A stretch of DNA of 64,000 nucleotides, from the NCBI GenBank assembly GCA_946405625.1, contig CAMJHQ010000006.1, forward strand, positions 1 through 64,000, read 5' to 3'. Positions 46,486 to 56,236 of this stretch are shown here, one piece after another. Within the stretch, counting starts at the first letter, position 1. Every line of letters starts with the position of its first letter. Source of the DNA: an uncultured Lachnospiraceae bacterium (lineage in GTDB: Bacteria; Bacillota; Clostridia; Lachnospirales; Lachnospiraceae). The position numbers and the translations under genes are program-made. Below the pieces are notes generated by a model that saw only the letters and a program-made list of their open reading frames with translations, was not told the DNA's origin and made no database searches.

Positions 46486-47130
46486 TCAATCCAGAAGCCA
46501 CTTCTGGCCGTCAGGCATTTCTAAGATTGAACCTCTTTCCTGCTCTCTTATCTCACCTGTCGGATATTCTCTGATCACCGTTTCTTCCCTGTAATCCGGA
46601 TCCTCAAACCACTTGGAGAATATCAGCTTATCTCCGTCTCTGGAATCAAAGGATTCCTGCGGATCTATTTCAAAGTTTCCTTTATCCGGCCATACAACCT
46701 GGAAACGATTCTCACTTCCCTGTCTTACAAGTGTAAGAGGACTTATCTCGAGCTTCAGATTATAACAATCCCTCACTTCATCAAGTGAAACCCTCGTAAA
46801 CATTGTAGCTGACGACATATCTTCACCACATTTAAAGATAAAGATATCCCTTGACTTAAAGTCCACCAGAATGAAATAAATCTCACCTTCCCAGCAGACA
46901 GGACTTCCAAGATACTGACCTTCCCTTACTGTCATCGGTTCAAATACCGCTCCATCAGGATAGGAAACAAAGATCAGGCGGTTATGCGTGATCCGATTTC
47001 CGTCGCGGAACAATTCCTCGGCTTCGTAGAGATCACCACAGGCATAATCCATTCCCCAGTACCAGTTCTCGGTTCCGGGAACTCTGTCAATATATGCAAT
47101 TCCTTTTGTTTCAATCTTCTTATAATTCAT
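46486..47130 (-). CDS. Hypothetical protein between GatD-like and GH9 genes
   Basis: The 214-residue soluble protein is beta-rich with many aromatic residues (TENWYWGMDYACGDLYEAEELF, GSPVCWEGEIYFILVDFKSRDIFIFK). It has no signal peptide or membrane segment and is not recognised. It lies 23 bases after the GatD-like gene and 47 bases before the GH9 gene, so it probably belongs to the same transcript. Confidence 0.65.
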   Translation of the reverse strand: MNYKKIETKGIAYIDRVPGTENWYWGMDYACGDLYEAEELFRDGNRITHNRLIFVSYPDGAVFEPMTVREGQYLGSPVCWEGEIYFILVDFKSRDIFIFKCGEDMSSATMFTRVSLDEVRDCYNLKLEISPLTLVRQGSENRFQVVWPDKGNFEIDPQESFDSRDGDKLIFSKWFEDPDYREETVIREYPTGEIREQERGSILEMPDGQKWLLD

Positions 47131-47153
47131 CGATCATATCTCCGTACAATCGT

Positions 47154-48005
47154 CTACCATTTGATCTCGCCGCTTATCTTCCTGCCGATAAAAGTTTTTA
47201 TGTCCTCCAAAGATGCCGTTTCAAGACTGATATCCTTCTCATCAAGAACTATACCGTCTGTCTTAAGTCCCGCAGACTCTGCCGCCAGCTTTAAAAGCTC
47301 TGCTGTGAATATCGGGTTTTTAACAAGAACCGGTCCAAGTAAATGTGTGAATATAAGATTCTTTGTTCTTGCACCCTCTGTTCCGTCCTCGTTATTACCT
47401 CTTCCGTATACAACCTTTCCGAAAGCTTCCTGATCCTTACCCAGCTTCACATCAGCCATCTGAATCTGAACACCTACAAGCTCTGTTCCGTCTGTTGTAT
47501 TGATCCAGAGATCATTTCCGCTGACTCTCTGTCTCTGTCTGAATACTGTATCAAGAAGTCCGAGACCTCTAACCTTTCGACCATCCAGGAAGCTAACTCC
47601 CTTACCGAAAACAGCTCCCGTACTTCCGACTGTGAAAATAACCTTTCCGCTGTCTCTGAATTCCTTAAGCTGCTGTCTTACAGGTGTAAGAGCCTTTACT
47701 ATATCCTCTACCGCTGCAAGGTCACCGCTCGGGAAAAACATCATGTCTGCCCAGTCAAACGGAATTTCATCTGTCAGCTTATTTATTCTTCTTATGGTAC
47801 ATGGAAGCTTCATGATATTGCTGAATCTGAGAAGTGCCATAGCATCGCCTCTGCTTCCGTGCATATTCAGCACATCAGGATACATCCATAAAATATGTAC
47901 CCCTCTTTCATTCTCGGAAACTCCAAGAGCTTTATGATTGCTTATTTCCGGATCGGTATAATGACTTCCGGAACGAATCTCGTTAAATAATTTAAAGTCG
48001 CTCAA
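47154..48005 (-). CDS. GatD-like amidotransferase lacking the catalytic Cys and His
   Basis: GatD is the glutaminase partner of MurT in amidating the glutamate of lipid II. This 283-residue protein shares GatD landmarks: SRGDAMALLRFSNI, FPSGDLAAVED, LDGRKVRGLGLLDTV, YGRGNNEDG and LLGPVLVKNP. Where GatD has the nucleophile in ICGGYQ it has VGSTGA, so Cys is replaced by Gly127. Where GatD has YLHGP it has HLLGP, so the catalytic His is replaced by Leu223. It should not hydrolyse glutamine. The TTG at 48005 is preferred (GAGGA 7-8 bases upstream); a start at 48047 would overlap murT by 32 bases. Confidence 0.8.
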   Translation of the reverse strand: MSDFKLFNEIRSGSHYTDPEISNHKALGVSENERGVHILWMYPDVLNMHGSRGDAMALLRFSNIMKLPCTIRRINKLTDEIPFDWADMMFFPSGDLAAVEDIVKALTPVRQQLKEFRDSGKVIFTVGSTGAVFGKGVSFLDGRKVRGLGLLDTVFRQRQRVSGNDLWINTTDGTELVGVQIQMADVKLGKDQEAFGKVVYGRGNNEDGTEGARTKNLIFTHLLGPVLVKNPIFTAELLKLAAESAGLKTDGIVLDEKDISLETASLEDIKTFIGRKISGEIKW

Positions 48006-48015
48006 TCTCTTATCC

Positions 48016-49344
48016 TCATTTCTTGTAATATGGTATCTCTTCCACAAGATAAACCGGTTCCTTGCCCGGAATCTTCTTCAGTGCTTCTTCTACGGTCTTC
48101 TCATAACCGTCCGGAAGAATCACCATATCATCCTCATTGAATCCGTCATACAGGAACCTGAGTGCCGTTGAACGGCCAAGTGCCGTTGACATACAGATCC
48201 ATTTCTTGACTCCCGACTCGAGTATACCTCTCGGATCGTAATCAAAAGGATAAAATGAGATAACAAGCGGAGGATAGAAATCCAGATATTCATCATAGCC
48301 GATCATAAAGATCTTATCTTCCTTATCCTTTGCGATAAGATTAAGCGAAGACTGTGTCGTTTCTGAATTTTCCTGCTTCATTTTTATATAATGCAGAGTC
48401 TTACCCGCAATCTTCTTTGTTTCGAGTCTTCCTCTTATATCCTTAAACTCTTTAAGAGCTTTGGAAATGTCCTCCTTCGATACACCAAGCTCTGTAGTGA
48501 CCGCAAGTGCCAGGATGTAACAGTAAAGGAAATACTCAGTATTAAAGTTAAAGGCATATTCTGTTCCGTCCGCAGTAAAGGTCTTTCCTTCGAAATCAAC
48601 CTTCTCAACCAGATAATCGATCTTATCTTCGGTTCCGAAGCCACAGGACGGACATGAAAACTGACCTATATTTTCAATGTTATATGACTTAAATACCAGC
48701 GGATTATGACAGCATGGACACGGCATTGATACAGAGAAGAAGTCATCTGCTTTATGATATGAACTGCTGTTCTCTGCTACTCCGTAGCTGATTGCCTTAC
48801 CGGCAAGGTCCTTAAGCGAATATGAATTAGGCTCATTCTTATTTACGAAGAGCGTAAGATCCTTACTCATTATCTTCTTAAGACGTTCCATAATGTATGA
48901 AGGCTCTCCGTTTCTCTGTGCCTGATCCTTCTGTACATTTGTTATTCCAACATATTTTGCAGGCAGCTGTTCCATTACAAGGCTGATGAATCTTTCATCA
49001 ACTTCCATGGCGATCGCATCTGTCGTAAGCTTTCCGCTCATATTTACATCTTCAAGGAGTGCTGTAGCTACTCCCGTAACCATATTGGCACCTTTAAGAT
49101 TTGACGAAACCTTAAGTCCCGAACTTGTAAGTATATGATTTACCAGATTAACTGTTGTACTCTTTCCGTTTGTACCGGTTATGAATACTGTCTTAGCTGT
49201 ATCGATTCCCTTAATGTGTTTGATAAACTTCGGATCTATCTTCAGGGCTATCTTACCCGGAAAGAAGGTTCCCCTGTCTTTAGCAAAAATATGAAGCATC
49301 TTCAAGATAAACTTCGCTGTATAAAGTGCCAGATAAAAGCGCAT
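48016..49344 (-). CDS. MurT-like Mur ligase
   Basis: MurT activates the glutamate carboxylate of lipid II with ATP for amidation. The 442-residue protein has the Mur ligase P-loop GTNGKST (57-63), KGANMVTGVATALL, the metal/ATP region AMEVDER and the zinc ribbon typical of MurT (Cys209, 212, 231, 234). The C-terminal DUF1727-like domain, which binds GatD, is diverged: the usual NxNYADGxDVSWxWD segment here reads GYDEYLDFYPPLVISFYPFDYD. With an inactive GatD-like partner, the pair may use free ammonia or have another role. Confidence 0.86.
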   Translation of the reverse strand: MRFYLALYTAKFILKMLHIFAKDRGTFFPGKIALKIDPKFIKHIKGIDTAKTVFITGTNGKSTTVNLVNHILTSSGLKVSSNLKGANMVTGVATALLEDVNMSGKLTTDAIAMEVDERFISLVMEQLPAKYVGITNVQKDQAQRNGEPSYIMERLKKIMSKDLTLFVNKNEPNSYSLKDLAGKAISYGVAENSSSYHKADDFFSVSMPCPCCHNPLVFKSYNIENIGQFSCPSCGFGTEDKIDYLVEKVDFEGKTFTADGTEYAFNFNTEYFLYCYILALAVTTELGVSKEDISKALKEFKDIRGRLETKKIAGKTLHYIKMKQENSETTQSSLNLIAKDKEDKIFMIGYDEYLDFYPPLVISFYPFDYDPRGILESGVKKWICMSTALGRSTALRFLYDGFNEDDMVILPDGYEKTVEEALKKIPGKEPVYLVEEIPYYKK

Positions 49345-49377
49345 AGTATAATTTTTCCTCTCAATCTATAGTTACAT

Positions 49378-50046
49378 TTATTTTTTGGCTTTTGCCTTTT
49401 TATTCTTATCTGCGGCAGTCTTCCTGTCATGTTTCTTGACTTTATCGCTGTCAGACTTCTTTACTTTGCCGCTCCCCTTCTTCGAAGCTTTCTTCACCGA
49501 ATATCCGAAGCTTCCGAGCTTTTTGCCGAGTGAAAAATACTCTCCGTGTGAATATGCTATCGGATCTGCGTCTGACAGATGAAATCTTCCTTTCTCATCC
49601 ATATATTTATCATCTACGGTAACTCCGATGACCTCAGCGATAAACATATCATGCGATCCGAGCTTCTCAATCTTCTTTACCTTACAGTAAATGTTGACCG
49701 GACTCTCATCTATAGCCGGCGTCTCCATATATTCCGACTTATACTCAGTCAGTCTCATCTCTTTAAACTTATCCATATCCCTGCCTGATTTTACACCACA
49801 CCAGTCGCAGGCCTTTGCAAGTTTCGCAGAAACAAGATTAACAACAAACTCTCCCGTCTCTACAATTATATCATGTGAATGCCTTTCCGGTCTAATAGAT
49901 ATAGATAACATGGCCGGATCGGAACAGATAGTCCCTGCCCATGCAAGTGTGATTATATTTGCCTTTTCACCGGGTCTTTTGCAGCTTACCATCACCGCAG
50001 GAACGGGATAAAGCATATTTCCGGGTTTCCAACTTTCCTTGCTCAT
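49378..50046 (-). CDS. Flavin reductase / flavoredoxin-like protein with Lys-rich tail
   Basis: The first 180 residues are a flavin reductase-like FMN-binding split barrel (YPVPAVMVSCKRPGEKANIITLAWAGTICSDPAMLSISIRPERHSH, FVVNLVSAKLAKACDWCGVKSGRDMDKF), similar to flavoredoxins that pass electrons through FMN. The last 40 residues are almost all Lys, Ser, Asp and Ala, an unusual extension that may bind nucleic acid or acidic partners. It is followed 33 bases later by the MurT-like gene. Total length is 222 residues. Confidence 0.87.
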   Translation of the reverse strand: MSKESWKPGNMLYPVPAVMVSCKRPGEKANIITLAWAGTICSDPAMLSISIRPERHSHDIIVETGEFVVNLVSAKLAKACDWCGVKSGRDMDKFKEMRLTEYKSEYMETPAIDESPVNIYCKVKKIEKLGSHDMFIAEVIGVTVDDKYMDEKGRFHLSDADPIAYSHGEYFSLGKKLGSFGYSVKKASKKGSGKVKKSDSDKVKKHDRKTAADKNKKAKAKK

Positions 50047-50120
50047 ATCTTCTTACCATTAATTAATATATTTAATCAGTCTCATATATTAAAGTGAGAC
50101 AGCGATTTATTCTATCGCAA

Positions 50121-51899
50121 TTATTTGAGGCCTGCAACCTCATATACAAAAACGCCCTTACTCTTTCCCTTTAGCGGTATCTCACCGACTTCATTAACTT
50201 CAATCCTGTCTTTAAGCCTCTCATAGAGCACATCGCTTATCAGGACCTGGCCCTTCTTTGCATTAGCCTCAAGACGTGCTGCAGTATTTACCGTGTCACC
50301 TATAGCCGTAAAATCCATTCTGAAATCACAGCCGACATTTCCCACAACCGCAGGTCCGACATTTACACCGACTCCGAAGCCGACGCTTCTGCCATATTCT
50401 TTCATGAATTTCTCTTCTATCCTTTCACCACCTGCTACAATGTCCAGTGCCGCACATACTGCCTTATATTCATAATCCTCAAGATCAAAAGGCGAATTGA
50501 ATACTGCCATCGTCGCATCACCGACAAACTTATCAAGCGTTCCTTCGTTCTTGAAAATAGCTTCTGTCGTAAGTGCAAGATATTCATTTAGAATTGTCAC
50601 AACCTGCTCCGGCTCAAGTGCCTCTGACATTGTGGTAAATCCTCTGATATCTACAAAAAGAACCGCAATATCTCTGTTCTCGCCTCCGAGCTTTATGTTG
50701 AAATCACCCTTCTTTGCAATCTCTTCAACCACCTGAGGCGCAACATACTTACTGAATGCCGCAAGAACCTTCTTACGCTTGGCCTGTTCAAGTATATATC
50801 CGATTGCAACGCTGTAGATATACGAGATGATCAGTACCATTGGGAAATAGATAATACTAAACTGTCGTCCTCCGTTGTTAAGCATAACACAGACTGCCAC
50901 AAAGCCTGCTATAGCTGCCACAAGAAGTATAACGCCCTGCCACACCTTAAGTTTTCTGAAGAGTAAATGCAGTATCATCGCAATTACTGCAGTGATAAGG
51001 CCGAATATATAGGCATTACCGTTTATGGAAAATCGGCCCTGCATGTAAGACTGAAGTATATTGGCGTGAATCTCAACGCCATACATTTCTTTATCTCTGC
51101 TGATCGGAACTTTGAAATTGTCCTGCATTCCCGGTGCATAAGCTCCTACAAGGACTATACTGTCACCGAACGCTCTCGGATCGATGTTTCCGTTTAAAAC
51201 ATCCGACATTGATATAAATTCGTAATCACCGGCCCTGCCTGAATAATTGATCAGCGATCTGCCATACTTATCTTTGGTTACTAAATTCGGTGCCGTTCCC
51301 GTAAGCTCACAATATCTGTCATAGAGTACCTTCGAAAACATATAATGCTTTTCACCGTTATACTCTTCTTCGGGCATGATCTTTCTGATTATTCCGTCCG
51401 AATCGGGAGCAACATTGCTGTAACCTGAAACCGTCACACTGTCAAGTGCGGGATAAGCTGTTTCCATATTGATCACAGGGTTATACATAAGCCCGTCACT
51501 TCTCTGTTCCGGACGCTCGGCGTATATCAGATGATCAACTACGACCACATTTCCGCTATCCCCGGCTGCTTCTGCAAATTCCTTATCGCCCTCTCCGGCT
51601 TCACCCGAAAAAATGATATCAAAGCCTATCAGGATAGGTTTCGAATCTTCAGATGAATTAAGCTTCGAGATCAGATCGGCATAATAAGCACGGGACCAGG
51701 TTTGAATCGGTCCCAGCTCCTGAAGTGTTTTTTCGTCAATTCCTATAATCTTAATGTCACTGTCTATACCTCTCGGTCTCTGGTACACCGCATCTCTCAC
51801 GATATAATCCAAAGATCCGAATAAGGCTGCGACAGTCAGTAGAAACACGATCAGGCCTACTGTTAACATTTCAATGATTATTGTTATTTTCTTCTTCAT
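50121..51899 (-). CDS. CHASE2-domain adenylate cyclase
   Basis: The 592-residue protein has one N-terminal membrane segment (about 7-30), an extracellular CHASE2 sensor (about 30-300), three more membrane segments (about 300-375) and a class III nucleotide cyclase domain (about 405-590). Metal-binding Asp residues are in LFVDIRGF and KFVGDATMAVF; the adenine-recognising Lys is in TLDKFVGD and the Asp/Thr in FTAIGDTVNTAARLE, so cAMP is the likely product. It directly follows the repeat protein gene with no gap, and a FecR gene opens the operon. Confidence 0.93.
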   Translation of the reverse strand: MKKKITIIIEMLTVGLIVFLLTVAALFGSLDYIVRDAVYQRPRGIDSDIKIIGIDEKTLQELGPIQTWSRAYYADLISKLNSSEDSKPILIGFDIIFSGEAGEGDKEFAEAAGDSGNVVVVDHLIYAERPEQRSDGLMYNPVINMETAYPALDSVTVSGYSNVAPDSDGIIRKIMPEEEYNGEKHYMFSKVLYDRYCELTGTAPNLVTKDKYGRSLINYSGRAGDYEFISMSDVLNGNIDPRAFGDSIVLVGAYAPGMQDNFKVPISRDKEMYGVEIHANILQSYMQGRFSINGNAYIFGLITAVIAMILHLLFRKLKVWQGVILLVAAIAGFVAVCVMLNNGGRQFSIIYFPMVLIISYIYSVAIGYILEQAKRKKVLAAFSKYVAPQVVEEIAKKGDFNIKLGGENRDIAVLFVDIRGFTTMSEALEPEQVVTILNEYLALTTEAIFKNEGTLDKFVGDATMAVFNSPFDLEDYEYKAVCAALDIVAGGERIEEKFMKEYGRSVGFGVGVNVGPAVVGNVGCDFRMDFTAIGDTVNTAARLEANAKKGQVLISDVLYERLKDRIEVNEVGEIPLKGKSKGVFVYEVAGLK

Positions 51900-54800
51900 T
51901 TAGTCAACCCTGGTAAATACATATTCTCCCGACTCGTTAACATATACAGATACTCCGCCGTTATAAACAGTATTGTCACCGCTGACGGTCCAGCTTCCGG
52001 AATCTAGCTTGTAAGATTCTTTATCCTCAAGCGGAAGAAGCTTGTCAGCCGGAATGATCTTTGTCTTAAGCCATTCGGCCTTTACGGTTATATCAACCGT
52101 GCTTGTATTTCCTGCAGCATCCTCAGCTGTAATGCTGAATTTCTTTGCTCCGTTCGCAGGATCAAGTACGATGTCCGCCTTACTGTCATTAGTATCCATC
52201 TCAAGTCCGTCAAGTAATATCTTAGCCAGATTTTCATCGGACACACTTAATTTAAAAGCATCTGAGAAAAATGTATTGCTTCCGGACAACGGCTCTGTCT
52301 TTCCGATAAACTTCGGCATTTCCTTATCTATCTTATATTCTCCGCTTATAGCGATTGCACCTGTACGTGCACCGTCACTCTTACGGACAAGATAAACATT
52401 TTTTATACTGCGGCTGTACAGAATACTGTCAGTATATTCTCCGCCATATTCCGCTGAGATAAGATATTCCACCGGTGCCTTAAGATAAACATCCGATATA
52501 TAAAACTTATTCTTTCCTTCTTTTCCCTGAATCGTGAATACTTCGTCAGGTGCATCAAGATATGATAATGTGAAATTATCCGTACAGCTTGATGCCTTGT
52601 AAACTGATGTTTCGGGGATTACAGCCTTCACTGTATAGCGTCCAGGTAATATCGGTACATAAGCCGAATACGCGGAATCATCCGCATCGAAAGGTTTGTA
52701 CAGATATCCTGCAATGTCCCTTCCGTCCGAATCTGTTTCAAGAATCGGATAAAGCGGTTGTCCGACATAAGCATTCTTCTGATTCAGAATAGCTTTTGTA
52801 ACCTCACGCTTATTTATGGAGAAGCTGCTCTCTGCACTTGCCGATTCGAATTCATCTGTCTCCGGAACCGTAGCCCTTACCATATAAGTTCCCGCTGCTT
52901 CCGGCTTAACACGGGAATATGTCTCATCATCCGAACCATACGACTTATACTCGAATAAAGCATCAGCCTTTCCGTCAGAATCTGTCTCAAGTACCGGTTC
53001 ATACCCGGTTCCTACAACTGTATCGGATACCGAAACCTTGATTGATTCAACTTTTCGTTTGAAGATCAAAATATTAAATGTACTCTCGCACGAAGCTCCG
53101 CTGAAAGTATCTGTTTCAGGAACGACTGCTTTTACCGAATACTTTCCCTTCAAGGAAGGCATTACATTGCTGTATGCTTCATCAGGAGCATCAGCAGGCT
53201 TATAAAAATACTCTGCAAGATTTATTCCGTCCGAATCAGTTCTGAGCACAGGTGAAAGCTCCGTACCTTCCCTCACGTCAGCAACACTGATTTCTATATA
53301 AGATGGTGTTTTCTTTAAAATCTTGAAATTACATGTACATACGATCTTGCCAAAATAATCTGTCTCAGGGACAGTAGCACGCACGGTGTATTCACCTGCA
53401 GCTGCAGGCTTTACTGTCGTATATAAACTGTCTTCCCCATCAATTGGCTTATATTCATAGACTACACTACTCTTTCCGTCTGAATCCGTTGTAATTATCG
53501 GATCATACGGATCACCGATTATAGAATCAGCTACAGTAACCTTTGCACTTGACGGTGTAAGCCTTGATATCGTGAACTCAGCAGTAGCCGCCGCAGACGA
53601 ATAAGTGTCGGTTTCGGCAACGGTCGCTTTAACAACATATGTTCCGCCTGCTGTAGGCTTTACGGATGAATATGCTGTATCTGCCTCATCAACCTTTTTG
53701 TATTGATAACTCACTACACCGTCTGAAGTTGTTGCAGCACTCGGAGAATAGCTGTCTCCTACTTTTGAATCCGGGACTATAACCGAGACAGAAGGTATGA
53801 GCTTTTTAATCGTAAAGTTATCAGTAACAACTACTTCTTCATACATATAAGTCTCGGGTATCGTAGCCCTTACCGTGTATGTTCCTGCTGCTGCAGGCTT
53901 TACATCAGTATACGCACTGTCATTATCAGTAGATTTTTTATACGCATACAGTACTTCTTCTACACCATCGGATGAAGTTGTAAGTACCGGTTCATACTCT
54001 GTTCCGATATTCATATCGGGAATATCAACCTTTGAATCATCTGCAGAATGCTTGCTTATCGTGAAGCTACCGTAACAATCTATTCCGAGATATTCATCTG
54101 TTTCAGGTATGGATGCACGGACATCATATTCTCCCGCCTCTTCCGGCATCACCGAAGTATAATCATCTTCCGGTGCAGTTTTCAGCTTATACATAACATC
54201 GGCTTCTTCTACTCCGTCAGAATCAGATGTAATCTCCGGAGAATATTCCTCTCCGACCTTTGTATTCGGAACTGTTACAGTTGCAGTTGCCGGTGTTCTC
54301 TTTAACACTTCAAAGGTATCGGTACAGCTTACTTCCTCATACTTATCGGTTTCCGGAACCGTTGCTCTGACCGTATAGCTGCCCGCCTCATATGGAATAT
54401 CTGTCGAATATGCTGTATCCGGAGCTGTAGAAAGCTTATATTCAAATGTTGCATCAGCTTTACCATCGGATAATGTATCAACCGTGAGATCAGGTTCATC
54501 ACCGACATAGATATCATTTGCCGTAACCGAAGCAGTTGTCGATACAAGCGGATATTTTAAAACAAAAGAAACCTCAGAGCTTCTTCCGGAATAATCCGTT
54601 GCAGTCATTGTCACATGCTGAGCATTTCCCCATTCAGCTGCAAACGCAAAGTTCAGGGTATCCCCGTCAAAATCCACTCCTTCGATTGACGTCCCATCCG
54701 GAGCAACAATCTTCGCAAGATTCTCATCATATACCGTAAAAGTGAGCTGGGCTCCTATAAAGAGGTCGTTATCTTCGAGATTAGTCTCCATCTGAGCGCC

Positions 54801-56225
54801 ATTCTCATCCTCGAGCATTACATTTATATACTTCGGATCTTCCAGGTCGAAGATTATCTCATCCAGCCCTGCACCCGTTGAACCTATATAAACATAATCC
54901 GTCTCAGCGCCATCTGATTTTCTCTTGAAATAAAAACCATAATCGGTATTGAAATAACCATAGCCATACAGATCATCATATGTTAATGTCTGTGAATCGG
55001 CAAACTCCGAACCACCCATATAGGTTTTGACTTGAAAATCCGAAGCAGGACTTACGGTTACCGAATCCTGAGTATACTTTCCGTTTGTAAGTCCACTGAC
55101 CTTAAGATATGAATCTCCGTCCGCTTTCGTAACACTTGTAAGAGGAAGAAAGCTAACTCTGAAATTTCTTTCAGCCGATTCTTTATACATATATTCTCCG
55201 TCTTCCGGAGCCACAGCCCTGACTTTCCAGTTTCCGATTGAATTCGGAAGATCACTTGAAAATTCGGAAGAGCCCGCCATTGCATATTCAAAGTAAACAT
55301 TTTCCTTATCATATCCGGCCGCAACGCTGACCTTATCACTGAAATCAGGCTCTGTTCCCAGATAAATATCATCAACCACAGCAAGAGTTATCTCGGGATC
55401 TACCATAATGAGATCATACGCTGTACCTGTTACACTGTTTGCGAATGAAGCTTCAAAAGTTTTTGAAATACCATTAGGAAGTTCAACTTTACATTTACCG
55501 CCTGTCAGTTCAAGATGAGTATCATTCTGAACTTTTACAGTTCCCAAAAGATTTATGTCACACTCAAAATTATCAGAAACTTCATAAACTGCAGAATCCG
55601 TACTTGTAAGGCCGTCAAGGTCATCACGATCTATACCTGTCCTGGCTACAGTTCCGTAATTTGTAAGCGTACCGCCTGAAACATCAAAATAGTCGGTAAG
55701 TCTTCCCGTTGACTGTATAGTCACATCACCGGAAGTTACACGAATGAACCAAGGAACTGTTCCTGTTATATAAGCGTCGCCGCCCAAAAAATCAATTGTC
55801 GAATCATAAAAAGCGACATTTCCATCAACAGTAATCGCATCATCTATCCAGATCTTTCCGCCGTATTCATTTAATATCTCAAGGGTACCGCCGGAATAAT
55901 TACCATTTGTAACCTTAACCAATACCTGCGGATCCGTAATCACAAGCTGATGATATCCCGGGGTCGTAACCTGTAAACCTTCCGCTGTATAATATTCCAT
56001 TCTGTTTCCTGCGGCTATATCTACAATGAATTCAGCCGGCTGACCGTCGCTTGAAGACAGATATATGATATCCGGATCCTCATCATCCACCAGACCCCAT
56101 GCATTTCCCGATGAGGCATGAACCGTCTTCAGATCATAATCACATACATAGGTTCCCATTATCATAACGAGAGTAAGCAGGATGCTGATTATTCTTTTTT
56201 TCAAATTATATTTTCTATAATCCAT
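51900..56225 (-). CDS. Large secreted repeat protein
   Basis: The 1441-residue protein has a signal peptide (about 1-37, ending near VHASSG), a beta-helix-like N-terminal part (about 45-220), and nine related units of about 85-88 residues: one at about 270-355 and eight in tandem at about 590-1260. Each follows a plan of V-x-V-x-D-x-x-x-G-x-x-Y-x-P, then a SDG, a YKP or similar, AAGTYTVRATVPETDxY and F-x-I. The C-terminal 180 residues form two more beta domains. No LPXTG, transmembrane anchor or S-layer domain is evident. The ATG at 56225 has AAGGAGG 6 bases upstream. It lies between FecR-domain and adenylate cyclase genes. Confidence 0.85.
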   Translation of the reverse strand: MDYRKYNLKKRIISILLTLVMIMGTYVCDYDLKTVHASSGNAWGLVDDEDPDIIYLSSSDGQPAEFIVDIAAGNRMEYYTAEGLQVTTPGYHQLVITDPQVLVKVTNGNYSGGTLEILNEYGGKIWIDDAITVDGNVAFYDSTIDFLGGDAYITGTVPWFIRVTSGDVTIQSTGRLTDYFDVSGGTLTNYGTVARTGIDRDDLDGLTSTDSAVYEVSDNFECDINLLGTVKVQNDTHLELTGGKCKVELPNGISKTFEASFANSVTGTAYDLIMVDPEITLAVVDDIYLGTEPDFSDKVSVAAGYDKENVYFEYAMAGSSEFSSDLPNSIGNWKVRAVAPEDGEYMYKESAERNFRVSFLPLTSVTKADGDSYLKVSGLTNGKYTQDSVTVSPASDFQVKTYMGGSEFADSQTLTYDDLYGYGYFNTDYGFYFKRKSDGAETDYVYIGSTGAGLDEIIFDLEDPKYINVMLEDENGAQMETNLEDNDLFIGAQLTFTVYDENLAKIVAPDGTSIEGVDFDGDTLNFAFAAEWGNAQHVTMTATDYSGRSSEVSFVLKYPLVSTTASVTANDIYVGDEPDLTVDTLSDGKADATFEYKLSTAPDTAYSTDIPYEAGSYTVRATVPETDKYEEVSCTDTFEVLKRTPATATVTVPNTKVGEEYSPEITSDSDGVEEADVMYKLKTAPEDDYTSVMPEEAGEYDVRASIPETDEYLGIDCYGSFTISKHSADDSKVDIPDMNIGTEYEPVLTTSSDGVEEVLYAYKKSTDNDSAYTDVKPAAAGTYTVRATIPETYMYEEVVVTDNFTIKKLIPSVSVIVPDSKVGDSYSPSAATTSDGVVSYQYKKVDEADTAYSSVKPTAGGTYVVKATVAETDTYSSAAATAEFTISRLTPSSAKVTVADSIIGDPYDPIITTDSDGKSSVVYEYKPIDGEDSLYTTVKPAAAGEYTVRATVPETDYFGKIVCTCNFKILKKTPSYIEISVADVREGTELSPVLRTDSDGINLAEYFYKPADAPDEAYSNVMPSLKGKYSVKAVVPETDTFSGASCESTFNILIFKRKVESIKVSVSDTVVGTGYEPVLETDSDGKADALFEYKSYGSDDETYSRVKPEAAGTYMVRATVPETDEFESASAESSFSINKREVTKAILNQKNAYVGQPLYPILETDSDGRDIAGYLYKPFDADDSAYSAYVPILPGRYTVKAVIPETSVYKASSCTDNFTLSYLDAPDEVFTIQGKEGKNKFYISDVYLKAPVEYLISAEYGGEYTDSILYSRSIKNVYLVRKSDGARTGAIAISGEYKIDKEMPKFIGKTEPLSGSNTFFSDAFKLSVSDENLAKILLDGLEMDTNDSKADIVLDPANGAKKFSITAEDAAGNTSTVDITVKAEWLKTKIIPADKLLPLEDKESYKLDSGSWTVSGDNTVYNGGVSVYVNESGEYVFTRVD

Positions 56226-56236
56226 AGTCATCCTCC

